NCBI GenBank assembly: GCA_958295665.1
Contig: OY282559.1
Span: forward strand, 259,228,245 to 259,292,244
DNA from: Tipula vernalis
Taxonomy: Eukaryota; Arthropoda; Insecta; Diptera; Tipulidae
Length of the DNA: 64,000 nucleotides
Reading direction: 5' to 3'
Below are positions 45,409 to 57,060 of the stretch, in pieces. The translations under genes were made by a program, and so were the position numbers. The notes below the pieces were generated by a model. It saw only the letters and a list, made by a program, of their open reading frames with translations, had not been told where the DNA came from and searched no databases. Positions within the stretch are counted from its first letter, which is position 1; the number at the start of each line of letters is the position of its first letter.

Positions 45409-46050
45409 TTAACTCGTTCCTACGCATTGTAACATGGAACGCTAATGGGCTCAACCAACGAGCCTAAGAACTGGAAATATTTCTCCATACAAACAACATA
45501 GATATTGCACTTATTTCAGAAACGCACTTCTCCAACAAAAGCTTTTTCAGAATAAAGGGATTTAATTCCTACTGGACAACCCATCCTAGTGAAAGAGCCA
45601 GAGGTGGTTCAACTGTACTAATTAAAAATAATATCAAACATAATCAACAAGAGGATATTCGAGAAAGCTACATGCAAGCAACTGTTATCTCAATCCAATA
45701 TAATGGCGCAGATCCAAATATTGTGGCAGCATACTGTCCTCCACGGCATACACCAACGAAGTTACAATTTAATAACGTCTTTAATAAGCTCGGTCCAAGA
45801 TTTATTATTGGAGGGGATTATAATATAAAACATACAGCTTGGGGTTCCAGGCTAATTTCTCCTGGGAAAGGAAATGCTTTGTTCAATGCCATTCATGAAA
45901 ACAAATTTGAATATCTGTCTCCAAGGGGGCCAACGTATTGGCCAACGGATGCAGGAAAAATACCAGATCTGCTTGATTTCTTCATCATAAAAGGTATTTC
46001 ATCCAGTTACACTAGAGTCGAAGGAATTAAGAAAATAAAAAGCAAAACCT
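45405..46050 (+). pseudogene. LINE ORF2, endonuclease domain
   Basis: ATG at 45405 begins an apurinic-type endonuclease domain: RIVTWNANGL, then ISETHFSNKS, YCPPRHTPT and IIGGDYNIKHTAWGS with catalytic Asp and Asn, and later PDLLDFFI, where the family normally has a conserved Asp-rich turn. A TAA at 45465-45467 interrupts it after 20 codons, and homology switches frame at about 46040 into the RT part. The enzyme would nick the target for reverse transcription; the final His region is not obvious. Confidence 0.8.
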
Positions 46051-47977
46051 TACTAACAGATTCACAGATTGGGATCCCTTCAGAGAAAAACTGGAAGAGC
46101 TAGTTGAATTAAAAGTTAGTATTAAAAGTAATAAAGAATTGGAACAACAAACAAACAATTTCATTGAATACACTCGTATGGCCCCCAGTCTAGCTGCTCC
46201 AGAATTAAAGGACAAAGCGGAGATTGAAGTCAAATACCCGGCTGAAATCAGGGAACAAATCAAGGAAAGGAGACAGGCAAGGAGAATATGGCATCTCACC
46301 AGAAATCCCGCTGACAAAACCACCTTCAATCGAATAAGTAACAAAGTCAATAGGCTAATCAAAAACTTCAAACAGGATTGCTTCGACAACTACTTAAGCG
46401 GGCTAGGTCCAGAAATGGATAAGGACTACTCGTTATGGAAAGCAACCAGCAAATTTAAACGACCTGTAGTTCGAGTAGCACCTATAAGAAATGCTCAAGG
46501 CAATTGGGTTCGACATGACAAAGAAAAAGCGGAACTCTTTGCTCAACACCTAGCAACAGTGTTTCAACCCCATGACATTCAATCCAACATTGACGTAACA
46601 CCTGTCTATCAACCAAATCAGGATTTTAAAAGGGTCACGCCAATGGAAATTGCTGAAGAAATCGACAAAAGTCTTAGTCAAAAAAAGGCACCAGGAATTG
46701 ATGAAATATCACCGGGTCTATTCAAGGAACTCCCACGCAAAGCAATCATCATGATCACATACTTATTTAACGCCTGTATGAGATTGAAGTATGTACCCAA
46801 ATGCTTCAAAACGGCCCAAATAATTATGTTGAAGAAACCAGGTAAACCAGATGAAGAAGTAACATCATACAGACCAATTTCACTGCTTCCGACCTTATCA
46901 AAGCTGTTTGAAAAACTACTACTAAAACGTCTAAAGCCAATGGTAAACGTTCCTGATTTTCAATTTGGATTCAGGAATAACCACTCCACATTAGATCAAG
47001 TCCATCGAATAACTACGGTAATAGAGCAAGCGTTAGAAGAAAAGAAATATTGCCCCGCCGTATTTCTGGATGTATCTCAGGCCTTTGATAGGGTTTGGCA
47101 CGAGGGATTGACATTCAAGATGAGCAAAATGCTACCACAAAACTATTGCCAGCTGCTTGAATCATCCATGAAGAAACATGAGAGAGTCATCCATGAAGAA
47201 ACATGTTCTGACTTTTATCCAACGCTACCGGGAGTTCTGCAGGGAAGCGTATTGGGACCCCTCCTCTACCTTATCTACACTGCGGACATACATACAATGA
47301 ATAAAACATTCATCGGCACGTTCGCTGACGACGCGGCAAGGGTAGTGGAAAATCTTCAACGAGCAATGAACAACGTTACTAAATGGACAATTGACTGGAA
47401 AATCGTGCTTAATGAGCTCAAATCAACCCATGTGACATTTACGCTCCGACACAAAAATAACAGTCTACACATATACCTCAATGGGGTGCAAGTGCCGCAG
47501 GCTGAATCGGCGAAATACCTTGGTCTGCGTTTAGATTCAAGGCTCAACTGGAAACATCATGTGAGACAAAAAGCTGAACAGATACGATTAAAACAACGTC
47601 AAATGTACTGGTTAATTGGGCATCATTCCAAAATGAACCTGTATTGCAAAAGACTAGTCTACCAGACTATCTTCAAACCAATATGGATGTATGGTGCGCA
47701 GCTATGGGGTTGTACTCATAAATCCAATAGAGACATTATACAACGTAGCCAAAATAAATTTCTTCGAATGGTAACCAACGCTTACCGATTTGTGACTAAC
47801 AGGGAAATACACAATGATCTAAAAATACAATTGATAGACGACGTCAACCGCGAATGTGCCATTAAACATGAGAAGAGGTTTCTTAACCACACCAATGTTG
47901 AGGCCGTACAACTACTGGACAGTACAAACGAAGTAAGGCGGCTCAAACGAATCAAACCACATGAGCTAACCGTATGA
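46040..47977 (+). pseudogene. LINE ORF2, reverse transcriptase and C-terminus
   Basis: The long frame from about 46040 (track of residues starting WDPFREKLEELVEL) contains RT blocks: KKAPGIDEISPGLFK, YRPISLLPTLSKLFEKLL, FQFGFRNNHSTLDQVHRI, VFLDVSQAFDRVWH (catalytic Asp), PGVLQGSVLGPLLYLIY, and FADDAA, the clade form of the YXDD box. KYLGLRLDSRLNWKHH and the thumb follow. Two oddities: catccatgaagaaacatg is tandemly repeated at 47165 and 47191, and residues after FADDAA are shortened. It ends at TGA 47975-47977, 140 bases before the poly-A. Confidence 0.88.
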
Positions 47978-48655
47978 ATATTATATCTTAAGGGAACTGA
48001 ATACTGGTCTAGAAGACCCACACAAGTTTATGCTTATCTCATAAGTACTAATGTCAACCTTACTAATGAATTAATAATGTTTAAGATTGTAGTAGCCATA
48101 TCAATAAAGGTGTTTAAAAAAAAAAAAAAAAAAAATTTTCCTGGGTTAGGATAATGAGAAGCCATTTTCAGTAATTGAAAATTTAAGAAATACAAATTGT
48201 TTAAGACTAATTTTGAGTATTTACAATGAAACCGTGGTATTTTTAATGCAGACATATTGCAGAATCGTTTGCGTAGGTTCTTAGTAGGAGAAATCGAAAA
48301 AAATTTAATATCGTCAAATACAGCGCCATCTATCATGAATCGAAAAAAATGTTTCAGTCAAATCCTACGTATTTTTAGCCGTAGAATCATAATATGCAAT
48401 AAAAAATAGGAGTTCATATTTTAGTTTGAAAGTTACCCCCCCCCCCCCCCCCTGCCCCACCTACAAGGAGGAGGAGGCGTACTAATTTTAACACTAATGC
48501 ATTTCCCCCATGGAATAATTAAATTTTGATCTTGACCATTTTTTAGTTAACAATACTTCACTTTTATTATGAAAACTTAGAATATAGGGAATTTTGGTGG
48601 CTGCTTCCTAGGATTTTCACAAGAAAAATGTCGAAAAATTCGTCAAAAAATGGGT

Positions 48656-51390
48656 CACAGAATTTGTATTAAATCTTGCTCTAAGAATGGAATAAGGTGC
48701 GGCAAAGTTGTAGAAATGTTAAATATTTCTTGCACCATATTCTTTGATTATAACGGCCTAGCACACCAAGAGCTCTTGGCACAAGGTCAAATGATCAACA
48801 AGGAGTAGTATTTACAAGTTGAACACCGTTTCGTGAAGCGATAATGGTCTCAGCTTCCATATTCGCCAGAGATGACCTCGTGTGACTTTTTTCCTTTCCT
48901 AAAAATAAAGAAACCGTTGAAGGGCTATCGCAAAGATCGAGTTCCAGAAGTGTTTCGAGGATTGAAAAAAGCGCTGGCATAATTGTATAATATCTAACGG
49001 GGACTATTTTGAAGGGGATAACATTGATGTAGACGAATAAATAAAATTCTTTCCAAAAAACGAAACACGAGAATTCAACATAAGGTCGGTGCGGACTGGA
49101 TACTAGTAGATGGTGATCGAAGTCGTTTTATTGCTCAAATTAAAGAGAATTTGTGGTTATCTTTGGTTAAAAGTTTGAGAAAAGCTGGTGGAAAAGCTTT
49201 GGTATTTTGTTTTTGTGGATTTCATGTGAAAATTCTTCAAACAAATTCCGAACAGAACAATTTGCACCCAATATAATATACATAGATTCGTAGTGTAAAA
49301 TGGTGAAAATGGTTAACGAGTGTTATTTAATCTAGAATAAGTGGATTAGCTGTACCCGAAAAAACAATAGAGAATTCGTCACAAATATTGGCATATTGTC
49401 ACAAATTAAGATTGACCTTGTAGTTGCCCCTTCATTGTCTCAAATTTTTTGCAAGGAAGATAGAAAATCGAGTTGTAAATTGGGCTTATTATTGTAATAT
49501 ATCTACACCTGTTGTGAGGTTAGTCCTGATTTTCGGGTATGAAATGATTTTGTAATTTTTTTTAATAGAAGGTAAGGTTTAAATAGAGAAATTCTCTTAA
49601 ATAATTCTCTTCGGTGATTTTTGAGATTTTTAGAAATACCAAGGTCATATTTTCGGTATTATTTAAGTTCTATGTGGCGTTGCATTGTGAATAGTCTTGT
49701 AATACCAGGAAAATATCCTCAAAGTTCGAGATTAGGTCAGCATTTTAACGCTACTCAAAACCTAAAATGTTGATAGGCAAAGGTTTTAGGTTTTGACAAG
49801 TTAATGCGGATTATTAAAGATTTTCCGAGATTATTCTACAATTCTAAGATTGTTCGATATTTTTAGGAATATACAAAGATCATTCGTGATCTTACTGAAT
49901 TTTAATCGGTATTGAATTGCGTGATGATATACAATATTTGAGAATTTATTGATTTTTGGATATTTTTCGTAATATTATGTGAGATCGTTTCAAGATTCAT
50001 TCGACAATATGAATTTTTTCGAGATCCTCAATCCTATTCTTTAATATGTCCGATTTTACAGATTACGCAAAATTGTCGAGGATTTTCGAGATTATTGCTG
50101 AAGTTTTGAGACTATTAATAAAACTAATTAATTATAAGATAATATCCCCTTTATAATAAAAACTCCCTGGCCAATAGTGTTTTTAATCAACTGATTATGA
50201 ACCTTCAAAAGATGTAGCTAAATTCAAATTTATTCAGCTTTCGTTAAATAATGTGAGGCTGTAATCTTTTTCTTTGAAAAATTGCAGCTTAAGGTATTAT
50301 ATAATATCGATAAAAACTAGATTCGATGACGGATTCATTTATATTTGTCCTCTGATTTAAAAAAGTGGAAAAATAATGGTAATTCGAGTTGGTATCCCCA
50401 GTATACAGTTAACATTTTCAAACGATATTTTCAAAATTCGCTCGAATTACTACTAGGAAACCTCTTTATATAAACTAACCCATAAACTTGATGGGAAAAT
50501 TATGACTGGCTGTCTGGTTGGGGAATTGCTTAACGGTATACTAGTTAAAGCAACAGCGTTTGTATAGGAGAGTATGAGGTTCGAAATCCGATAGGGGCGA
50601 AATGCAAAAGGAATTTTTCCCTTTCATCATCCGCGATGGCGATGAACATAACTGTGACCTCATGTTGGAGTTCTATGTACCTATTCCGTACTTTTCGATT
50701 TGGCTACTATTTAAGGTAGAACGTTAAAGGCTAACTGTGAAAGAGAGGGTGGAGGGGAGGCGTGCCTCAAGCCCAGGAAACATTACAAAGATGAAACAAA
50801 CAAACGGTGTGTCATGTTGACACGCAGTTACTATTTTGCAGAGGGCTTATGGCTTTCTTGCGATATGCGAAACAAGCAATCAGACATCAATTATTTGTCT
50901 AATTGGCAATGAACGGCTACGATGTTTTATATTCGTTTCTAAATAAAATTTGAATTAATCTAAATTTGCCTTTTATTATTATATTCAACATTTGAATATT
51001 CTTTAAAACCAGAAATATAACAATTCTGCTACATATGAAATGGATTTATCAAATTTTAAATTCAGACAAATACGTTTCGTCCACAGCAGAATAATTTTTC
51101 CAGATTATGAACAATTTCAGGAACAATCTCGCTTTTAGATTAAAGTGACACATTCTGTTGTGACAAATAAATATTGAGTTAGATAAATCAGAATTCAGAA
51201 ATTTGTCAACTGAATTCTCGGTTTAATATTGTTGGGACTTTTAGGGCGGGAGAGGGGTTGTTTTGAACAACAATTTTCGAATTGACGATAATAAATATCC
51301 AAAACAATAATAGCACAATTTACACGAAATCATAAATTGATAAATTCTGAAAATTGAATGAGTTGGTACACCAAATAATCAAATCTGCTA
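48656..51390. other. Long stretch without a recognised gene
   Basis: A frame without ATG, open from about 49028 to 49281 on the plus strand (contains VGADWILVDGDRSRFIAQIKE), stands out in AT-rich DNA but I cannot assign it. At 50500-50805 a ggttcgaaatcc box-B-like motif (about 50579) and a terminal aaacaaacaaac run hint at a tRNA-derived SINE. Nothing else is seen. Confidence 0.35.
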
Positions 51391-51391
51391 C

Positions 51392-51399
51392 TATATAAA
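51392..51399 (+). promoter_or_regulatory. TATA box of the saposin-like gene
   Basis: tatataaa lies 90 bases before the ATG, in line with transcription beginning near 51420 and a leader of about 60 bases. Confidence 0.7.
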
Positions 51400-51481
51400 A
51401 GCCAAATTAAACTGGATAGTCGACATATTCATAGTTTAACTGTTGTGAATTAGTGATCGATCATAAAAAGGAGAATAAAAA

Positions 51482-51929
51482 ATGAAATTATTTGCCATTC
51501 TATTGTTGTGCACCGTTGGTATGGCATATTCTGCCACATTGAACGTGAATCCACAATGTAGTGTATGTACAGCCAGTTTGGATTGGGTACGATCGAACGA
51601 AAATGTTTTAAGTTTTATGAAAGCTGATGAAGAGGTTTCAGACGAATTGATGGCTCTTCTTGAATCTAATGTTGCATCTGAGGTTCGTATTCAAGGCGTT
51701 TATTTGATTACGTTTTTATTTTGTATATAACATTCGATTATATTTTCAGGATGTATGCGCTCAACTTTCGATGTGTGAAACAGATGTAGATGAAGCCGAC
51801 TATTTGACTGTTTTGAGAGGTGGACATGGAGGGCATGGAGGGCATGGAGGGCATGGGGGCCATAGGCCAAAGCCCAAGAGACCTCATGGTCATGTTGATC
51901 CCGATTGTATAATTAACAAAAATTGTTGA
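51482..51929 (+). CDS. Small secreted saposin-like protein with Gly-Gly-His repeat, two exons
   Basis: Exon 1 is 51482-51682, intron 51683-51749 (gttcgt...ttttcag, 67 bp, phase 0), exon 2 51750-51929, giving 126 residues. The protein starts with a signal peptide (MKLFAILLLCTVGMAYSA). Residues 26-76 look like a saposin-B fold: CSVC at the start and VCAQLSMC at the end match the outer cysteine pairs, with amphipathic helices between, but the usual middle Cys pair is absent. Then come five GGH units (about 91-105), a Lys/Pro/His segment, and a C-terminal Cys pair in DCIINKNC. TATA box and AATAAA (about 51967) complete a compact gene. Saposin-type proteins bind lipids or lyse membranes; His repeats could bind metal. 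Function is inferred, not shown. Confidence 0.8.
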
Positions 51930-54235
51930 TTATTTGAAAAGGCATAAGCACAATTTTAATCATAATAATAAAAAACTTTAGCATTCAAATTTATGTCTTT
52001 GAGTCTTTTATAAGCGTGATTTAGGTAAGGAAGTGAAAGGGAGTGCTGAACGAATTAAGTTCAAAAATTCGTTTTATTTCATCTGCTTAGTATCCGAATT
52101 CGGGCAACATCAAAATTCCTCCCGTTTTTATATTTTTATAATCAAAGTGTTTCAGTTTATTGCCGGATTTATTGAAATTGATCTGATTACGTTAAAATTT
52201 AGAGATTCCGGAAAATCTTATTTGAATAAAATATGCATATAGTTTGATTAAAGTTTGAAACCAAATCATTCACTTTTTAAGTCAATCTTATATTTTCCCT
52301 CTATTTTAGGTCAAAATAGTATGAAAGATTCCTGGGGTTTTCCTCTTTATGTTGATTCACAGTGGAGGTTGGCATCAAACGGTTGTGTTTAAAAAAATAA
52401 ATTAATTAATTTTCCTTAGGAACCTATTCTTCATTGAGCTTCCTTTATAGAAACGGCATGAATCTCTATAGTGAAATTACTGTTTGCAACCAGATATTGA
52501 AGCCTTTAATGAGCGGTCTCATCGAATTTACTAGATTAGAAAGCAAACGCTAAAAGTTCTGCGGTTTACGATTTAGTGAGTGCATTAAGCTAAAACTATG
52601 CAAAAATGGTTCTACTTGGAAAGGCTTGGGCAAAGAATACAAATGAAGAAGCTAATCAAGGAGTTACTTTGGTAAGAGTTCCAACAAGGCAAATAAAAGC
52701 TCTGTGATCATTGAAGGAATAGTAATGTTTTTTCGTATAGACTTTTAGAGAGTTATAAAATAAAATTGTTGTAATTAACTAACGTACTATCTCTAACCAG
52801 CGTTGTATTAACTCTCACCACTTCAACAATTTAGCAATCTAGCCAAATATTATATACTCGTATGATGAGTAGTAAAAATAAAAACAACATTCACAAAATT
52901 TAATCACATGTGACTAAAAAACTGTTTGGATTCTGCATGATAACGTGATTCTAGTAATTGTACACTCATAAATTACATTTAATTAGCTTTGATTATATTC
53001 GTTTACGATACGTAGTAAATAATGAATTTTTAACTGATTATTTTCTAAATATATAATTCGCGTATAATTACTAACGTAGGAACTTCCGTTACCAGTTCAT
53101 ATGGTATGTCTACTAAATTTTTATTTATACTTCACTTTTAATGATTAGGTTATAACGATTTGCCTGACAATAAAAACCCAATAAAGTTTATTAGTGTTAT
53201 TAGCGTTTATTGTAAACTTATAAGTGGATTATCGTTTCTCAATATTTCAAAAAATTTAGCATTAGATATTGAAAGTTTGAAGATTTTCGAATGAAGCTCT
53301 AAAGCGTATATAATTTGCTGGCACATTGCAACGTACGTACAAAGCACATTTTGTATTTATTGATTTTATAAATATTTAATTAAAATAATTAAGGTTATAT
53401 GGGTCCCCTCGTTATATCGAGTGTGTCTATGTATAATACAGTACCGCGCGTTTCGGTGTAATTAACGAATAATAAACCGTCTAATGAAAATTAATTCGGC
53501 CAAATTTTGTTGTTAAATCAATAAATTGTTTTTTTTTTTTTGATTTATGATTAATGAAGAGGTTGAGTGATGAAGGGGTGGGTGTAGGCCCCACCGTCCA
53601 TTGATATTATATTTCGTATTTAGGTCAATAAATTATTTATCAAGAGTAGGTTTATTGTACATATATAAAATATCTAGAGTAAAATAATTGTTTGTCTTGT
53701 AGGTACTATACATATATGCGCATATCGCGATTACACTACATTGATTTGCATACTGGACGATCAGCAAGTATTTTTGTTTTGTTTTACATTTTCTCATCAA
53801 TACGTGATTTAATTCAGGTTGGCATGAATTTGGCCTCGGAATAAAATCGAAAATGGATAAGGAATGTACAACGAAACAGTTCATTTTATTACTTAAACCT
53901 AGTTTCGTTGTATACGGTAATTGGACGTGCATGTGTCTAAACCTAAATAATTGGTTGAAAATTATTTTAAAATGAAATTTTCTAGAATAATTTCAAATTC
54001 AATGCAAAATTTCTAATTCTAAATTCTCTATGAACGAGGCTGAAGTTTTTTTTAAAAACTTTTACTAAATTCTAATAATATCACATAGGTGTTAGTAAAA
54101 ATAAATTCCTGCGTTAGACGGAAAATTAACGTTATAAATGATTATAACCCCAACATCAAAACAATACTTCTCAACCAAAATTGGCTTAATATAAAATTCT
54201 GTGGATCTTATCTTAGAGATTTTGTCAATTGGCCA
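51930..54235. other. No recognisable gene
   Basis: The first 60 bases are the 3' UTR of the saposin-like gene (aataaaaaac near 51967). The rest is AT-rich; short open frames have no family features. Confidence 0.4.
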
Positions 54236-54239
54236 TAAC

Positions 54240-54778
54240 ACTTTCATCCACTTTTTAAATAAAACAAAAACGGATAGAAAACACTTATGCCAACCTTTTT
54301 TGCGGTAGTATTCGAAACAGTTGTTATAGTCGATTTCCGGAGTGACCTTCGAAATCTTCTTCGAATCGGCTTGAATTTCTTGAATCGAGTCAAAATGATC
54401 TCCTCGGTGCGGTTTTTTGATTTTTGCGAATTGTCAGAAATCAGACGGAGCTAAATCAGGCGAAAAATGCGGTTGGGGAACGACATGGGTCGAATTTTGG
54501 GCCAAATAGTTATGTACAACCAATGCAGTGTGAGACGGCGCATTATCGTGATGCAAAAACCAAGAATTTTCTGCCCAAAATTCTAACCCAAACGATATTT
54601 GCGTAATGACAACAAGCACCAAATTCTTCACCTTCTTGGCGCGGTGGCCATAGGTAGACGTCGAAGGACGTTCATCGTCTTCAACGTAGTCTCTGGCTTC
54701 TTTGAACAACTTATAACAATCTAAAACACACGCTCTGGACAATGCATTGTCAACAAAAGCCTTTTGCAATGTTTCCAT
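54240..54778 (-). pseudogene. Mariner transposase with internal deletion
   Basis: Minus strand: the N-terminal part has KAFVDNALSRACVLDCYKLFKEARDYVEDDERPSTST, the first helix-turn-helix region of mariner. It then jumps to catalytic core: WFLHHDNAPSHTALVVHNYL with the second Asp, and STHVVPQPHFSPDLAPSDF with the third Asp of the D,D34D triad. The stretch between (second DNA-binding helix set and first Asp) is deleted. A TGA follows SDF; the C-terminal residues continue to about 54240 (FEYYRKKGWHKC). Non-functional. Confidence 0.85.
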
Positions 54779-55149
54779 TGGATTGTCCAGTTTGGAAGCC
54801 CTGAATCAAAATTAGGTTATCTGAAACCTCCAAGAAACCTTGGATGAAATATTGCATTGTCTTGCTGGCTATCGGAATCAATTTATTTTGAGATCCACAT
54901 TCATCAGGTTATGGGCCAATTATTCCAAACTATTGAATAAATCAGATTTGGTCAATTTGATGGAAGTAATTTCAACAATTGGAAATACCGCATTAAGATG
55001 TTGCTCGCAGAAAAATAATCATTAACGTAGGATAGTGGAAAACACTGTAGAAATGAACGAAAGTGTAAATCAATCTTGATTCAGTATATTGCCGATAGTC
55101 ATTATAACATGTGAAGGACAAAAATCGAGCAAAAGAAATCTTGAACGGT

Positions 55150-57060
55150 TAATTTTGAACGGAAAAGCGTTGCTGGAAAATTGTATTTGCGAAAGAAGTT
55201 GGTGACAATGAAGTACAATCAAAACGACGAATTGGAAAAATCATTTTCGGATGTGCCGTTAATTCCGAAATTAATGCTGAAGAAGTTCCGGTTAAAATAG
55301 CCATTGCAAAGGATTGTGTTTTATTAACTGCATGAAAAACCGGTAAAATTGTTGGAACTGTGTATAACATCATGTGTATAGATGTACCGTTTCTTAAGGA
55401 CCTAAAGTGTAATTTGTTAACAAACAATAAACAAACTGGAAGATAAGGAAATGAAAGTTTACGGGAGATTTCCAAAAGTTTTGTGGAATCTGTACGTTGG
55501 AGGAAACTATGGACATCTGGACATCTGACAAATTAAATTCTGTGAGCCATGTGAAAGAAAATCGCTCGAGTCGGCCGTTGCAGTTGGTTCATAGGGATGC
55601 AGTTGGTTTATAGTGAGCGAGTTTGTTTTAACTTCGGCATATTTATTAAATAGAAGCCCGACTCGCGCATTGCAAGGTGATGGTGTAAGATGTATACCGG
55701 CCGAATATGGTATGGGAAAAGGCCAAACTTGTCAAAAATAAGAATTTTCTATAGACGTTGTGTTCAGAGAAAATGGGTAGCGTATAATTGACGATCTCGG
55801 AATCGGACAGTGTTGACTCGTCAAATGAGAATTTTAGAAGTGATTCAAATGACGTCAAGAAATATTGGAAATTGGAGGCAACCGCAATGGATTCAAAATT
55901 ACGATATGTGTTCAAATCTTAGTTTTACTTTGAGTGCAGAAAGTTATGTTGCAAATGATCCAAAAACATTGGAAAAGGCAAAGGCACGGAGCAATTGACT
56001 TCAATGGCGAAATGCAATTCACGTTGAACTGTCATCATTGAAGAAAAACAATACGTGGATATTGACGGAATTACCAAGAGATCGATGTGCGATTCAATGC
56101 AAGTGGGTTTTTCAAATAAAAACTAATGAACGCGGTTGTATTGAGAAATACAAAGTCGGACTTGTGGCTAAATTAACTATGCTACATCTATTGCTTGCAG
56201 ATGAGAATCATGAAAATGGGATGTAAAAACAGCTTTTTTGAGGGGTTTTCGGTTGGGAAATCGGTACGCAGATTGAAGCAAGCATCGAGAATATGGAATG
56301 AGCGATACCATAAATCCATTATTCGATTGGGGTTTCGGTGAACCAACTCGGATTCATGTTTGCACGAAAAATCGTCACTTGAATGCAATCAAATTTCAAC
56401 ACCTTCGAAGTAAATCTCAAACTAACAAGCGACAGTGCTCAGTCTAGAATGAAGCCATACTGGATGTCTAAATTATGTTGCAATGTCTTCGAGACCAGAT
56501 TTGGCGGCTACTGTGGGATATTTTAGTCAATTTCAAAATTGTGATGTTACAGATGAACATTTCTTGTATTTGAAAAGAATATAAAAATGGTATATGCAAG
56601 TGCGCCGAATGCTGAAGTGATTTATGGTTTTCATTCAAGGGTGTCAAGGACTTCAAGAAAGCAAATAACAGTTAGCTTATATCGTCGTATATAAGGCAAA
56701 GTATGTGGTGTTGAGTCAGTCGGCGTGTGAGACAGTTCGGTTGTGACTATCGTTGATGGAGTTGGGTTATAGAAACTTCGATCTGATTAGTATTTATGAT
56801 GGTAATCAATCGTGTATAAAAATTTCGAGGTTGGCCAGAAATATTCGTGAAGTACTTGCCAAAATAATTTTGTACTGAACCATGTATTTTGAACCTATTG
56901 GGTCCAATAGTCCAATTGGATTTATGTATATTAATCAAATTTGAACCTGAATTGACCGAAAAAGTAGCGTCATTTTTAGAGGGATTCAAATAAGTATGGT
57001 TCATGGCACTAATATTGAAGTATAATACGTTCGCATTCTGTTTATGCATTTAAAGTAGTC
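55150..57060 (+). pseudogene. Degenerate Ty1/copia element (Gag to RNase H fragments)
   Basis: Pieces of a copia polyprotein occur in the right order but many frames: Gag (GKLYLRKKLVTMKYNQNDEL, 55170); post-protease region (VPFLKDLKCNLLTNNK, about 55390-55430); the integrase start (RPLQLVHRDAVG, about 55575); integrase (TSAYLLNRSPTRALQGDG, about 55635-55690); RT start (SLKKNNTWILTELP, CKWVFQIKTNERGCIEKYK, 56030-56170); LKQASRIWNERYHKSIIRLGF (about 56275-56335); SSRPDLAATVGYFSQFQ (56485-56535); and RNase H (AKYVVLSQSACETV, then DGNQSCIKI, 56695-56825). It belongs to a different copia family from the 33-kb remnant. The YVDD box is lost. Confidence 0.8.

Larger units (their letters stand above)
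43454..48135 (+). mobile_element. Jockey-type LINE, nearly full length, with poly-A tail
   Basis: ORF1 and ORF2 are followed by a tail of about 20 A at 48116-48135 after an ATAAAGG-type signal. TTCCTGGG occurs just before 43454 (43446-43453) and after the tail (48138-48145), a likely 8-bp target duplication, which would give a 5' UTR of about 300 bp. It is inserted in the leader of the long-armed transposon. Frameshifts and a stop show it is inactive. Confidence 0.8.
41013..48655 (-). mobile_element. Tc1/mariner-type transposon with long inverted arms, twice interrupted
   Basis: Sequence at 41013-42335 reappears in reverse complement at 48212-48655. Matching blocks include cttgtgaaaatyctaggaag, taaaaaatggtsaagatc with the tgggggaaat stretch, a G-run/C-run, the cgattcatgatagatggcgc block, and caccgtggtttc near the inner end. 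The left arm is longer because of a 742-bp insertion. Between the arms lie a transposase on the minus strand and a jockey LINE. Outer ends are uncertain: strong pairing starts at 41254/48543, where TA flanks both, but weaker pairing continues outwards to about 41013/48655. Confidence 0.75.

Noticed and set aside
50500..50600. tRNA gene suggested by ggttcgaaatcc
   Set aside because: No cloverleaf could be drawn: acceptor and anticodon stems do not pair and the T-loop motif has an extra base. At most a SINE promoter.
52603..52740. Possible exon reading MVLLGKAWAKNTNEEANQGV ending at a gtaaga donor
   Set aside because: Short, no partner exon or promoter found, no family recognised; chance is likely.
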